A stretch of DNA of 64,000 nt. Source: Synaphobranchus kaupii (taxonomy: Eukaryota > Chordata > Actinopteri > Anguilliformes > Synaphobranchidae). Shown here in pieces: positions 21,899 through 33,341 of this stretch. The notes beneath the pieces were generated by a model. That model had not been told where the DNA came from. It was given only the letters and a program-made list of their open reading frames with translations, and did no database searches. Numbering within the stretch: position 1 is the stretch's first letter; each line of letters starts with the position of its first letter. The translations under genes were made by a program, and so were the position numbers. The stretch covers positions 66,611,027 to 66,675,026 of the forward strand of contig CM056378.1 in the NCBI GenBank assembly GCA_029718625.1, in the 5' to 3' direction.

Positions 21899-22177
21899 GT
21901 GAAATCTCTGTGCTGCCATTCATGGATTGATAAATTCCTACCCAAGGCCATAGAAACAGGAGAAACATTTGAAATATGTTTAGACTGGTGGGCAGACGGA
22001 GCTGTTTGGCTGGTGTGTACTCCATTGAGGGAACTGAGAACTGAAGAGGTAGAGGGGAAGTCAGCTCAGGGGCAGTCAGGGGGAGGAGCCACGCGAGTCA
22101 CAGTCACTAAGTGGGAACTAACAGGATTAAAGGTAAAGGCGTGGCTACCAAGAACAGAGTGGTCCCCTGAATTATAA
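21899..22177 (+). CDS. Unidentified leader frame of the endogenous retrovirus
   Basis: A 92-codon ATG frame in the leader, upstream of the matrix-like block. It is Trp-rich in the middle (residues 29-38) and ends in a Trp-containing tail. I recognise no family. It could be a decayed accessory or leader peptide, or a chance frame. Nothing in the sequence decides between these. Confidence 0.2.
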   Translation: MKSLCCHSWIDKFLPKAIETGETFEICLDWWADGAVWLVCTPLRELRTEEVEGKSAQGQSGGGATRVTVTKWELTGLKVKAWLPRTEWSPEL

Positions 22178-22650
22178 ATTAATTAAGAATAAATAAATTA
22201 AGAATAAATAAATTAAGAATAAATTAATTATTTTTATTTTTTAAATTTTATTTTTAATTTTTAATTTTTAATTTTAAAAAGAAAACATGGAGGCAAAGTT
22301 ATTATAGTTGTAAGTTTTTCATTTATTTTTTATTTTTATTAGTTTTTAATTTCACTTTCTAATTTAGAGGGAGAGAAATTAAATATTGGTTTTGAATGTT
22401 TTAAATTACTCTATATGCAATCCAGATTTCAGATCACAGATCAGGAAGAGGATCAGAAACTAAAACTAAAAAGAATTCATGATTCATTTTTATTTTTATT
22501 TCAGTTCGTTTTGCACCACTACAGTACAGTTTTAGTTTTGTTTTAGTTATAAAAGTAACTTTAATTTTTATTTTTATTTCAGTTAACTAAAATGTTTTTT
22601 TTAAATTTTAGTTTCAGTTTTAGTTTCACTTTCAGTTAACTAGAATAAGC

Positions 22651-24676
22651 TTGCATGGGCTAAAGAAAAATAAGGATTTGAAAACGCGGAAGGGCGAGAC
22701 TTTAAAGACATCTCTCTCCTGCATGAGTGAATTATTTCAAACAGACTATGAGAAGACTATGAAAAAATGGGAAAAGTGGACAAGAGGTGGTCCCTTGGTA
22801 TGGCCTAAGGAAGGCACTTTTGGGCTTTCAATACCTGCAATCAGTGGAAACAATTTTGTGTAGTAAGGAGAGTAAGAGGAAAGTTGCGAACTTACAGAGC
22901 ACATCTAAATCAATGGGAAAATTAGTCTTTCAGACGGAGAGCGACTGTGGAGAAGAAAAAAGGAGGGGCACCAGCCGAAAATGAACCCCCAGCCAGCAGC
23001 ATCAGAGAGACCACCAGAAGGATGGCAACCGGCGAATGGAGCTACAGGCCTGTATCCCCTATTGAACAGCACTGGGGAACAAGAAGATTTGAGCCAGGGG
23101 CCTGAGACTACTGTGAGGATGAGGCCAGAGTTGGTGAAAGTGAAAGGGACCCTGGAAGTAGATGGTAATTTGGAAACCGTTTTAATAAGATCAAAAGTTA
23201 CAGCAGCATGCCCAGAGGAAGGAGAATCAGAGACAGCCCAGAGTGACAGCCGAGGAAACGAGGGAAATCCTGCAAATAGCATACCATGCCCACGCCTCCA
23301 CACACCTCATGGCGGGCCAGAGAATCAGGGAATGACAAGTTGCAAGAAAGAAACAGTCAAGTCGTCGGGGGCACGTGAATCTGAAAGGCTAGGATGTGCC
23401 ACCGGATATCAACAGGCAATGGAAGAAGCAGAGGGAGGTGAGAAGTGAGAAGAAGGTGTGAGAATGTGAGATGTGAGAAGAAGAAATGAAGAAGAAATGT
23501 GAGAAGAAGAAACAAAACCGAAAGGAGAATCAAGAAGAGCTGGAAGAGACCCAAGGAGAGGAGAATATGACATGAAATGGAAAGTGAAACTAAGGTCAAC
23601 TGCCCTTCCCAGAGATGAATCAAGCTCCTCTGATAGTGAAGAATCAGGTGACAGCACAACAAGGAAGAAAAAGAAAGTGACAAAGGAAATGCTGAAACAA
23701 ACCCTAAAGGAGGTGAAAAAAGCAGAACAAGCATTCCTGCGCGAAGGAGGGTACTCGCAGCAACACGTTCAAGTATTAAAGCAGGTCTATGATATCAGTA
23801 GTGATATCCAGAACAGTGCCAGCAAAATCCTCAGGAGGAGCGGCAGAAGAAGAAGGGCACCTGATCGATACAATCCAGGGGAAGAAGGAGACGAAGAGGA
23901 TGAAGAAACCTTCCTGGCCCCATTGCAAGTCCTACCCCCAACCAGGGAGACAACAGCCACTCACTAAGTACACCCCATGGTCATCAATGGACCTGGAGAA
24001 CATGGTCAAGGATTTACCAAAAATAACAGAGGGAGCAGGGCCATGGATAGCGAAGGGAGAGATGAAGACGACTCACCTGCCCCTGTGCATGGGAGATGTT
24101 AAGCAACTACTAGTAAGATGTGTGGGGCACCAGGTCACTGAAATAATGGACCTGGCAGGCCTGAAAGGAATTATGGACACTCACAAGATGGACGGGGAAT
24201 CATTCAGCAGGCACCGACCATGTGTGTGGGCCACGGTGAGGGGAGTGTTTCCACATAAATCAAACCTTGCAGAGATAACGAGTGCAGAACTAAAAGAAGG
24301 AGAGGACATCCATGATTTTATCAACAGAATGCAGGAGACATGGAACACAAACATGGGACAGCCATTTGATGCATTGCAAGGAACATCGACAATGTTCTTT
24401 CACATGTTGTGTGAAGCATTGCCCGAACCAGTGATAAAGGCCCTAAGCAAGGTTGTGGGGCTTTCCCAGGAGAATTGGGATAAACAAAGAGCCCATCTTG
24501 TCCACCACATGAAGCTGCACAGGGAAAATATGAAGACCTCAGAAGGGCAGAATAAATCTCTAAAGAAGAAGCTGTTACTTCTCCAGATAGCCGAAAAGGA
24601 GAAAGAAGATCAGGGAATTCAAGCAGCAGTGATAACCCAACAGATACAGGCACCCCCACCCTCACAACAAGTCTAA
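22651..24676 (+). pseudogene. Retroviral Gag remnant (matrix to capsid), broken
   Basis: Gag is the structural precursor of retroviral particles. The region is split into at least four blocks by stops and frameshifts. At 22651-22863 a matrix-like piece shows a Trp-Pro-Lys-Glu-Gly-Thr-Phe motif (about residues 51-57), as in gamma- and epsilon-like matrix proteins. At 22981-23448 and 23572-23967 lie acidic and Lys/Arg-rich linkers. From about 23960 to 24676 a capsid-like domain runs without stops, starting with a Tyr-Thr-Pro-Trp motif and ending in a Lys/Glu-rich coiled-coil-like tail. No zinc knuckle was seen. Its position between leader and polypurine tract is that of gag. The breaks make it non-functional. 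Confidence 0.75.
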
Positions 24677-25286
24677 GGAGGACAGGGTCCTTCCATCGAA
24701 TGGGCTGGACCAATTTGGGATTAGATTGGGAGAAGTATTTCATGCCAGGGCTGCTGGAGGAGTGAGAGGGGTATTTCCTGTACACATGATCACACATATT
24801 ACATACACGGACTACAGTACAGGAAGAAAAGAACAACTCAAAGGGGACATAATAAAGCCCCAACTGACTAAAGGCCCTTAGGATTGATAAACCAGACACA
24901 TAAATAGATTAAGGAAAAGGGCGAAGAAGGTAGGAGACGCCTCTGAGTGAAGTGCTAGTAACCTCTCCTCAGGCTTCTCAGAATATGGGCTCCTAAGAAG
25001 AGGAAGAAGACATTACAAGTATAATCCAATTCTTTTTATATAATCTTTGTATAATTATAGCAAATCAAAATTAGATGATCATTAAAAATCATTAAATACA
25101 GTAGATTTTTGATTAACTTTTTGATATTTACTTTTTGATAGATCCTCTGTTAATTAGAGGAAGTATTAACTTAGTTAAATTATGCATGCATGAAACTAAT
25201 CAACTACATGTTTATTTTTATACAATTGAAATGTCATAACCCCACCAGGTGAAGTATCAACAAGAGAGTGTGAGACCGAATGGTCT
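24677..25286. other. Non-coding remainder of the retroviral internal region
   Basis: About 600 bp between the end of the gag remnant and the polypurine tract, with stops in all plus frames. Pol and env would normally occupy this place, and no motif of them remains. Confidence 0.6.
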
Positions 25287-25298
25287 CAAAGGGGGGAA
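25287..25298 (+). other. Polypurine tract
   Basis: AAAGGGGGGAA directly before the 3' LTR; the priming site for plus-strand DNA synthesis. Confidence 0.85.
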
Positions 25299-26035
25299 TG
25301 TGGAAGTAAGCTGTTTTGTGAAACTGTCCTGTAGGCCCAAGAAAGCCTCATAAGCAAACTTTTATAAATAATTAAATAATACAGTCAAGATCTAGTGGAA
25401 AAGTACTGAGATGGGGGGTTGTGAGAGGGTGCAGGATAGTTCTCTGTCAGCACGGACGAGGGCATCTAGCACACCAGTCAAAACAGGAATATTTTCCTCC
25501 TGTGTTCCATAACCAAGCAGGAGTTGTACTTATAACAATGGATAAGATAGATCATGCTGACCGAACAGGTGGGAGAAGAATAAAAAATAAGGGGAATTAA
25601 GGAAAATTTCATGGTCTGATTAAAAGGCACAGGGGGAGAGTTCACAAACAATTTTATTTGATAGATCAAGAGTGCCCCCAAGCGCATAGGGTAAGAACAG
25701 GTCATATAACATATTTATTTTTTGCCTAATTTGTTATTGGATAAAATAAGATATTATGAAAGGGTGTTACCACATATTATTGGAGTATTAGTAACGTAAA
25801 GGAGGAGTTATATTATATTATATAAGCTAATGTTTGTTTTTGTTTGGGGAATTCCGAATCCTCTGCGTAGGTTTATGGTTTTCCCACGTTGAATCAATGT
25901 TTAACCGTTTAATAAAAGATTAAATTTAATAGAAGACTCTGCTATTTCCTTCATCTTTATCTTGAGAATTCTTCAACTCGAAAACCCATCTTAAATTGAA
26001 CCTAATGAGGAGAGAGTAAAGGACTTCCCTCCGCA
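25299..26035 (+). repeat. 3' LTR of the endogenous retrovirus
   Basis: 737 bp with the same TG and CA ends as the 5' copy. It is 12 bp longer, with small insertions such as TAGA near 25547 and TATT near 25715, plus scattered substitutions. Confidence 0.92.
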
Positions 26036-27369
26036 TAGTGTAGAACGTTACCTGCGGGAAATGTTTTGATACCGGACAGCTAGGTTTAGTTTAGTTTTCT
26101 GTAGTGCAATGAATGTAGGCTATTAGGCATGTTGATTCGCTTCGTAGTAGCCTAGCTTGTATCTGCTTCCTGACTAGAAGCACACTGACGTTTCTCTGGC
26201 AACAGTAACGTTGGCTAACAAGCTTAATTGGACAACGCATATTTCCCAGGAATCTTAGCCAGAAAGAAAACAATAGGTACTACTAAGAAAGTACATACCA
26301 GAGTTTATTCTTCTTCTTCTTATTATTATAATTATAATTAAAAGTGTTTGCAGTAAGCTACATTATCTGCAGAGTAGCGTAGACTAGAGCCACATTCGGA
26401 GGCTATTGTTTTTTTGTTTTTTTTAAGTGACTAACCATGAATCAGATATGTTTGGGGAATTGGCGGTTTATAAATCCGATCTCTTAACGGATTGCAGGAG
26501 GAGGCTATCATAAGTTCTTAATGTAGGCTATTATCGTAAATTCTTAATTTTCCTAGTAGTTAATTTTATGGTGACATTGTGTTATGTGTGAAAAGGATAA
26601 AGTGAACAGAGCTGAAGTGAAGAAATTAATGAATAAAGAAATGTTGGCCGAGGCAAGGGAACGTTGAGGTTCGGTTTCCACAGTCAGTCAGTCATGACCG
26701 CAAGAGCAGAGCATAACACCCTCCCCAAACCAGACAAGAGCGAGCGTCCGGTTTGGGGAGGGTGTGATATAGTACAAGTGAAATACAAGTGAAACATTGA
26801 ACAGTTAATATTGGAAACCTCTTTTGCCTTTGCAATAAAAATACGTTAATGTGTTAATGTGAAAATAATAACAGTCTAATAAATTAAAAGTACTTACCAG
26901 TTGCACATTGTTTTGTGGAAAATAAGCATGTGCCCTGCTGGGCTCGAACCCTTAATCCTTAAAAGTGTGAGAGACAGCAACTCTGACCATTAGGCCACGG
27001 TAGCTTCTTGGAAAGCATGAAGCCATTCGCTATATTAACATTAAAAAACATTAGTATGAAGCGTTTTTATTGGGCGATAAGCTTGATGAGCAGGTATACG
27101 GACCATACCCTCAGAAAATAATTCTTCCCATTAGATAACATCGCGACAGAGGCAGGCAGTTTGGCAGGAAAAATAGGAAGAAGGAGAAAAACGGCAAAAT
27201 AACCCAAGTTTGGGGCTTTATTGTGTGGATGTGTGAAGTTGTGAATCTGAATGCTGTGTGGTTACATGAGGTCAGAACATACAGAAGTTAATGTTTTTAA
27301 GGGCTGAGAGTCTATGGTCATTGTAGTTACTTCTGTAGGAAACCCTGAAAAGTGCCAAACTCTCAGTGC
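26036..27369 (+). mobile_element. Repeat family A, copy 2, right part
   Basis: Continues copy 2 after the retrovirus. It holds the same stem-loop (26716-26765) and tRNA-like boxes (about 26932-27003). The copy stops inside AACTCTCAGTGC, about 70 bp short of the family end seen in copies 1 and 3, where element G begins. Confidence 0.8.
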
Positions 27370-29037
27370 AATGTAGGATATCTAATATTTAGATACAAAG
27401 AAAGTACCCCCCCCCACTTTTTTTTTCTCTCTATCTCTGTCATAAAAAAAAAAACCCAAGTCATAAAAGCCCTCCTGCTGTTTCCCCACAGTATGGAGAG
27501 AACACACGGCAAAACACTGGGCTTCCCTCACCATGCCAGCGGCCACTAAAAGGGAGAAACCTGCCTGAGGGACTGCAGCGGTTCACGCTGAGGGCTAGAC
27601 GCAGGCGAAAAATGCTGGCTCATCTACGACACGCTGCAGCTTCATCCCTCTGGTCATGCTACAAGAGAGGGAGCCCGTTGTCCCCTCCCCCGTGGACGGT
27701 GCACCCAAAATCCGGATCCCAAACACACAGTGTCCTAGCCCTAGCTCCGCCTTCCAGGAAATTCACCTTCAACATATTCCTCTGCTGTCTAAGATGTGGG
27801 CAAAATAGCACACTGCGGGTCTCCGAAGGTCCCGGGCAAAACGAGCATTTGCTAACCGGACTCCGACGGTACAGGACTAGAGATGGAAAAGCCCTGGAGG
27901 AAGATGTAGGAATGAGAATATCTCCCTCTTGTCATTGGAAACATGGTCAAGTGGGAGCGATTGACAGATACCCCCCCCCCCCCTTCCGTATGTTAATGGA
28001 CTATGTCCCTCCGCTGCCAGAAAGAAACAGTCAGCTGTTTCTCTTGGAGGTAAAACAGGCAGTACTTCCAATCACCACCCTTGGATTACCCACAGGAACC
28101 ACAGCATGAAGTCCTTTTGGTTTCCAGCGGAATGTACTGTTGTGTGAAGGTGTCAGTCTAAATGTGTAACTCTTTCTTTGTACCTGTTTCAACAAAGGCG
28201 CTGAACAGTATGTTCGTTAGGAAATTCTCACTATGGACACTATAAACTTCAAAACCCTGAGAACAGGCAATGGGGGTAGCTATTAGAAGTGTAAATGTTG
28301 TGTAATGTCTGTTGCTCTCACTCTCTCTTGGGTTCTCTCTCTCCCTGTCGGCCTCTCTCTGGCTCTGCTATCATTAATTGTTCCGCTCTTCACATGTTGC
28401 GGTGAGTGATAATGCCTAAGCCCTCAACTCCCACAGTCTTCTCCTGCTATTCCCTAAAGGACACCCACAGACACAAGTGCAAACAAGTGCAACCGGTCCC
28501 ACACCCTGACGCGGGAAGCTAGCCTAAGCAACTGCTGTCAGCAGTCCACCCAATTGGATCCAGGCTAACGGAGCCAAAATGGATTCCGACAGGGAAAGAG
28601 GCGCTTCCCCGCCCGTCAGAAGAGAGGTCCTGACTGCACTTTGCCACCTGTGGATCGTCCAGCTTCCTGTCACAGGAGACAGAGCCCCCGCACGCCGTGC
28701 AGAACTAGTAGAGACGCTGTTGGGAGTAGGCCGCATTTCACTCACGCAATTGCAACATTAATGGAAAAAGCACTGCATGTTACCAGTCCAGGGAACCTCT
28801 TGTCCCTTGCCAGTCTACATACCCTGACACTGGAGAAGGAAGAGACTGAACCAGGGTGTCATAACAGCAGTGGCACAAAAGAGTGTCTAACAGAGACATG
28901 TCTCCTCACCACACATACATACGTCATGGGACGTCAGTGTGTCCATATATCTGCTGGCCAGCAGATCACAGCGGGACTACTAAACTGACCATGGTCTAAT
29001 TGTTTTAAAGATGGTTGGTGAACTATTTGGACAGTTG
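27370..29037 (+). mobile_element. Element G, unidentified (retroelement-like)
   Basis: This segment separates truncated copy 2 from copy 3 of family A. Its left 100 bp (AATGTAGGATATCTAATATT, then a C run) and its right 170 bp (ending ATTTGGACAGTTG) both recur, inverted, at the right edge of the window. There they stand in the order right-end then left-end, with about 120 bp between. That order fits an element whose left sequence is part of a terminal repeat. A moderately long open frame lies at 27493-28109. The class remains unknown. Confidence 0.5.
27493..28109 (+). CDS. Unrecognised open frame in element G
   Basis: Open for about 205 codons after an acceptor-like sequence (CTGCTGTTTCCCCACAG) and without an ATG until codon 40 (27612). 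The first part is Arg-rich (RFTLRARRRRKMLAHLRHAA), then Pro/Ser-rich. No domain is recognised. A C run at 27970-27981 sits inside it, and base-count errors there would move the frame. It could be a remnant of a retroelement protein or a chance frame. Confidence 0.25.
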
Positions 29038-30326
29038 TAGAATGTAATTGTGTGCTGTCTGTAATAGGATAACTGTTCTCATTCTTGTCAATAGAGGGCG
29101 TTATGGTTACACAAATGTCTGCATGCATTTCTTTGGAATGCATGTTTCTCTCCGTGTTTATCTTCATGCATTATTCATCATTAGTTAGCTATAAAAAATA
29201 AGTGATATCAGATGAAAAACGTCTACAATGTATATTAAAAAAAAAAGCCAAGTTACTCATGCATAGCCTACATAGCGCTGTCTATAAGTCCTTAATTCCA
29301 ACTTGAAAAAACTAGACCTGCCTTGTTTTGATATCAAAAACGCAAGCCTAGTAAAAAATACACACCCTGCCTCTCAGTATAATAAATGCCCTGCCTCTAA
29401 GTAAGAAATGACTATATAAATCTCACCACAAACAAACAAATACTCCTCTTGCTTTCAAGGAAGAAAGCAAACAGAGAGAGGATCGAGAGACAGAAAAGAC
29501 AACAGGTCTAGGCAAAGAAAGGAAAAATCAGGAAGCGGTGACAGAAAAGAGCCAAGGAAGAAGAGTCGTAATAGCTACATGCACAAAGGCCTCCAATAAA
29601 ACCCATTGGAGCAAAGTGGTCTCCTACAGAGCCTAGACCTAACCATACCGGCTAAGCAAACAAAGGCAAAAATAATACCGAATAATAAAACAATACAGAA
29701 GCCCCGAACGAAGGAAACGGGAGTTTAAGTAGCTCAGAGGTAACCAAGCACAGTTGTGGATGCTGAGAGAAGCTCCGCAAAAAAGACGGGGTGGAGCAAA
29801 CTTCCACTAAAAGGACAGCGCCCTAGCATGGCTACAGCGCTATGCATGAGTAACTTGGCTTTTTTTTAAATACATTGTAGACGTTTTTCATCTGATATCA
29901 CTTATTTTTTATAGCTAACTAATGATGAATAATGCATGAAGATAAACACGGAGAGAAACATGCATTCCAAAGAAATGCATGCAGACATTTGTGTAACCAT
30001 AACGCCCTCTATTGACAAGAATCAGAACAGTTATCCTATTACAGACAGCACACAATTACATTAAAAGAGTTTGTAGATGAGCAGTATTTAATGTGTAATG
30101 AAATACAATGAACAGCACCACCTGAGCTATGGATCATGAAGAAGCATGTAAATTAATGAACCAAGTCTCTATGGAGACATGCATGCACAATTGGCTAGAC
30201 GCAAACACATTCTAGCTGAAAGACATACAGCCTAAATAGCTAGTACAGCCTAAATAGTTTGCATCAGTAAAATATGGAAATACAGTTTTAAAATAGGGCT
30301 ATTAGTATTCTTTAGAAAATGAAATA
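29038..30326 (+). mobile_element. Repeat family A, copy 3, left part with extended arms
   Basis: Here the inverted arms are longer than in copies 1 and 2. DNA at about 29040-29330 is inverted at about 29835-30075, including AATGTAATTGTGTGCTGTCT and the phrase ATAGAGGGCGTTATGGTTAC. The spacer (29340-29835) differs from that in the other copies and holds no open frame. The copy is cut at a TA (30325-30326) by a Tc1 element. Confidence 0.75.
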
Positions 30327-31857
30327 CACTACTCACAAAAAGTTAGGGATATTCGGCTTTCGGGTGAAATTTCAGGATGAACCTAAAATGCACTATAACC
30401 TTTACAGGTGAAATTAATTTGACCTTCTCTAAACTTTTGAATGCACATGTCCAACTATTCAATGTTTCAGTACTTTTTGCACAACTTGCTGTTCTCTAAC
30501 AAGGAGCTGAACGGCAAAATTCACAACAGGTGTTTGATCCATGAATCGACTAATAAATTTCCTGGTTCAATTAGAATTGGTATTTAAACAGTCCTCTTCA
30601 TCATGCTGTTCACATTTTGACATCATGAGACCAAGACGACACCTAACAATTGATCAACAGTACCTCGCCATTGCGAGGCTTCAAACAGGATGTTCTCAGA
30701 GGGAAGTGGCCACTGAGCTTAGAGTGTCACAGAGTGTCATCAGCAGGTTGCAACAGAGATACAGAGAGACTGGAAGAGTCACAGAAAGGCATAGAAGTGG
30801 ACGTCCTTTGGCCACATCCCACACTGATGACCGCTTCATTGTGAACAGTGCCCTGCGGAACCGGATGATGAATGCCACTCAACTCCAGGCACATTTAAGG
30901 GAGGTGAGAGGCACCCAAGTGTCACGTCAGACCATTTGAAACCGTTTACATCAGCGTGGTCTGCGTGCTAGACGACCTGCAAGGGTACCTGACCACACCA
31001 CCAGGCACAGGCGTCATCGTCTTGCATGGGCCAGGGAGCATTTACGCTGGACGAGGGACCAGTGGGCCTCAGTGCTGTTCTCTGATGAAAGTCGATTCAC
31101 GTTGAGCAGAAATGATGGCCGCCAACGATGTTGGAGACGTCAAGGAGAGCGCTATGCATCAGCCACTGTTGTCACCAGACGACCCTTTGGTGGTGGCGGT
31201 GTTACAGTGTGGGCAGGTGTGTCTAGTCAATACAGAACTGCCCTACACTTTGTGAATGGTACAGTGACAAGCCCATACTACCTGAATAACATCATTAATC
31301 CAGTCATTGTGCCCCTGCATGAACAACACAGGCCTAATTTCATCTTCATGGACGACAATGCTCCAGCTCATCAAGGTCGCATCATTAGGGAAAGGCTGCT
31401 GGAGACTGGGGTACCTCAAATGGAGTGGCCTGCACTTTCTCCAGACCTGAATCCCATAGAAAACCTATGGGATCAGCTGACTCACCGTGTAGAGGCTCGT
31501 AACTCTGTACCCCAGAACCTCAATGACCTGAGGGCCGCCCTTCAAGAAGAGTGGGATGCCATGCCTCAGCAGACAATAAGTCGACTTGTGAACAGCATGA
31601 GACGTCGTTGTCAAGCTGTAATTGATGCTCAAGGGCACATGACAAGTTATTGAGACATTGACATTTTTGTTGTGGTATACCCACCACTGTTGTTGGCTTT
31701 TGTTTCAATAAATTGTTTGAGATGAGGAAATCACCATTGCATGCTTCTACTTAAATGCCCTACTTTCATGATACGTATAATATCACTGTAGTGTGAACTT
31801 ACATTTTCCATAAATTTCACCCGAAAGCCAAATATCCCTAACTTTTTGTGAGTAGTG
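30327..31857 (+). mobile_element. Tc1-like transposon, full length, TA target
   Basis: 1531 bp with inverted ends CACTACTCACAAAAAGTTAG (about 46 bp, one difference seen) and TA on both sides (30325-30326 and 31858-31859). The uninterrupted family-A sequence in copies 1 and 2 shows a single TA at the same place, so the insertion site is proven by comparison. It carries one transposase gene with a single premature stop. Confidence 0.95.
30625..31653 (+). pseudogene. Tc1-like transposase, one nonsense codon
   Basis: Transposases of this family cut and paste DNA into TA sites. From the ATG at 30625 to the stop at 31651-31653 there are 342 codons, the usual Tc1 length, in one frame. The only break is TGA at 30937-30939 (codon 105), most likely from CGA by CpG decay. 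N-terminal helix-turn-helix motifs (about residues 10-60) are followed by SGRPLAT and then the DDE domain. The catalytic residues are Asp154 (FSDESRF), Asp244 (MDDNAPAH) and Glu279 (NPIENLWD), giving a DD34E spacing. I chose the 30625 ATG rather than 30541 because MRPRRHLTIDQQ fits the family start. Confidence 0.93.
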
Positions 31858-33341
31858 TACATTTAACGTTAGGCTATTCAACACTGGATTGCCGGATGCG
31901 TAACTCCAACCTTCCATGTGTGGGCTACGAGCAAGCGAGCGAGCTAGTGAGTTCATAAGCACAGCAGAATTCCTTCGCAGTTTTGTTTCTGGTAGTGTAG
32001 AACGTTACCTGCGGGAAATGTTTTGGTACTGGACAGCTAGGTTTAGTTTAGTTTTCTGTAGTGCAATGAATGTAGGCTATAAGGCATGTTGATTCGCTTC
32101 GTAGTAGCCTAGCTTGTACCTGCTTCCTGACTAGAAGCAGACTGACGTTTCTCTGGCAACAGTAACGTTGGCTAACAAGCTTACTTTGACAATGCTTATT
32201 TCCCAGGAATCTTAGCCAGAAAGAAAACAATAGATACTTCTAAGAAAGTACATACCAGAGATTATTCTTCTTATTATTATTATTATAATTAAAAGTGTAG
32301 CGTAGACTAGAGTCACGTTGGGAGGCTATTTTCTTCTTCTTTTTTAAAGTGACTAACCATGAAACAGATATGTTTGGGGAATTGGCGGTTGATAAATCTG
32401 ATCTGTTAAAGGATTGCAGCTTATAGGAGGCTATTATCAATTCTTAATGTAGGCTAAATCGTAAATTCTTAATTTTCCTAGTAGTTAATTTTATGGTGAC
32501 ATTGTGTTATGTGTGAAAAGGATAAAGTGAACAGAGCTGAAGTGAAGAAATTAAGGAATAAAGAAATGTTGGCCGAGGCAAGAGGGTACGTTGAGGTTCG
32601 GTTTCCACAGTCAGTCAGTCATGACCGCAAGAGCAGAGCGTAACACCCTCCCCAAACCAGACAAGAGCGAACGTCCGGTTTGGGGAGGGTGTGATATAGT
32701 ACAAGTGAAATACAAGTGAAACATTGAACAGTTAATATTGGAAACCTCTTTTGCCTTTGCAATAAAAATATGTTAATGTGTTAATGTGAAAATAATAACA
32801 GTCTAATAAATTAAAAGTACTTAACAGTTGCACATTGTTTTTGTGGAAAATGAGCATGTGCCCTGCTGGGCTCGAGCCCACAATCCTCTGTGTGAGAGAC
32901 AGCAACTCTAACCATTAGGCCACAGTAGCTTCTTGGAAAGCATGAAGCCATTAGCTATATTAACATTAAAAAACATTAGTATGAAGTGTTTTTATTGGGT
33001 GATAAGCCTCAAAGAATAATTCTCCCCATTGGATAACATCACGACGGAAGCAGGCAGTTTGGCAGGAAAAATAAGAAGAAGTGGAAGAGGAAGGAGAAAA
33101 ATGGCAAAATAACCCACGTTTGGGGCTTTATTGTGTGGATGTGTGAAGTTGTATCTGAATGCTTTGTGGTTACATGAGATCAGAACATACAGAAGTTAAT
33201 GTTTTTAAGGGCTGAGAGTCTATGGTCATTGTGGTTACCTCTGTAGGAAACCCTGAAAAGTGCCAAACTCTTGGTGCTGTATAGGTATGGGGCATGCTCC
33301 ACCAAGCCGTAACTTGGCAGATGGCATACCTGCCATCCCAA
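31858..33341 (+). mobile_element. Repeat family A, copy 3, right part
   Basis: Continues copy 3 after the Tc1 and ends CTGCCATCCCA at the same place as copy 1. Stem-loop at 32643-32692 and tRNA-like boxes at about 32862-32932. It lacks the AGCTTGATGAGCAGGTATAC stretch of the other copies near 33003. Repeat B begins directly at 33342. Confidence 0.8.

Larger units (their letters stand above)
20030..26035 (+). mobile_element. Endogenous retrovirus, gag-only, complete with LTRs and TSD
   Basis: A 6006-bp provirus-like element flanked by the 4-bp duplication TAGT (20026-20029 and 26036-26039). It has a 725-bp 5' LTR, a primer-binding site for tRNA-Arg, a 2-kb leader, broken gag coding sequence, about 600 bp without coding, a polypurine tract and a 737-bp 3' LTR. 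No reverse transcriptase, integrase or envelope motif was found, so pol and env are deleted. The two LTRs differ by more than ten substitutions plus two 4-bp indels, so the insertion is not recent. It cannot be autonomous. Confidence 0.9.
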
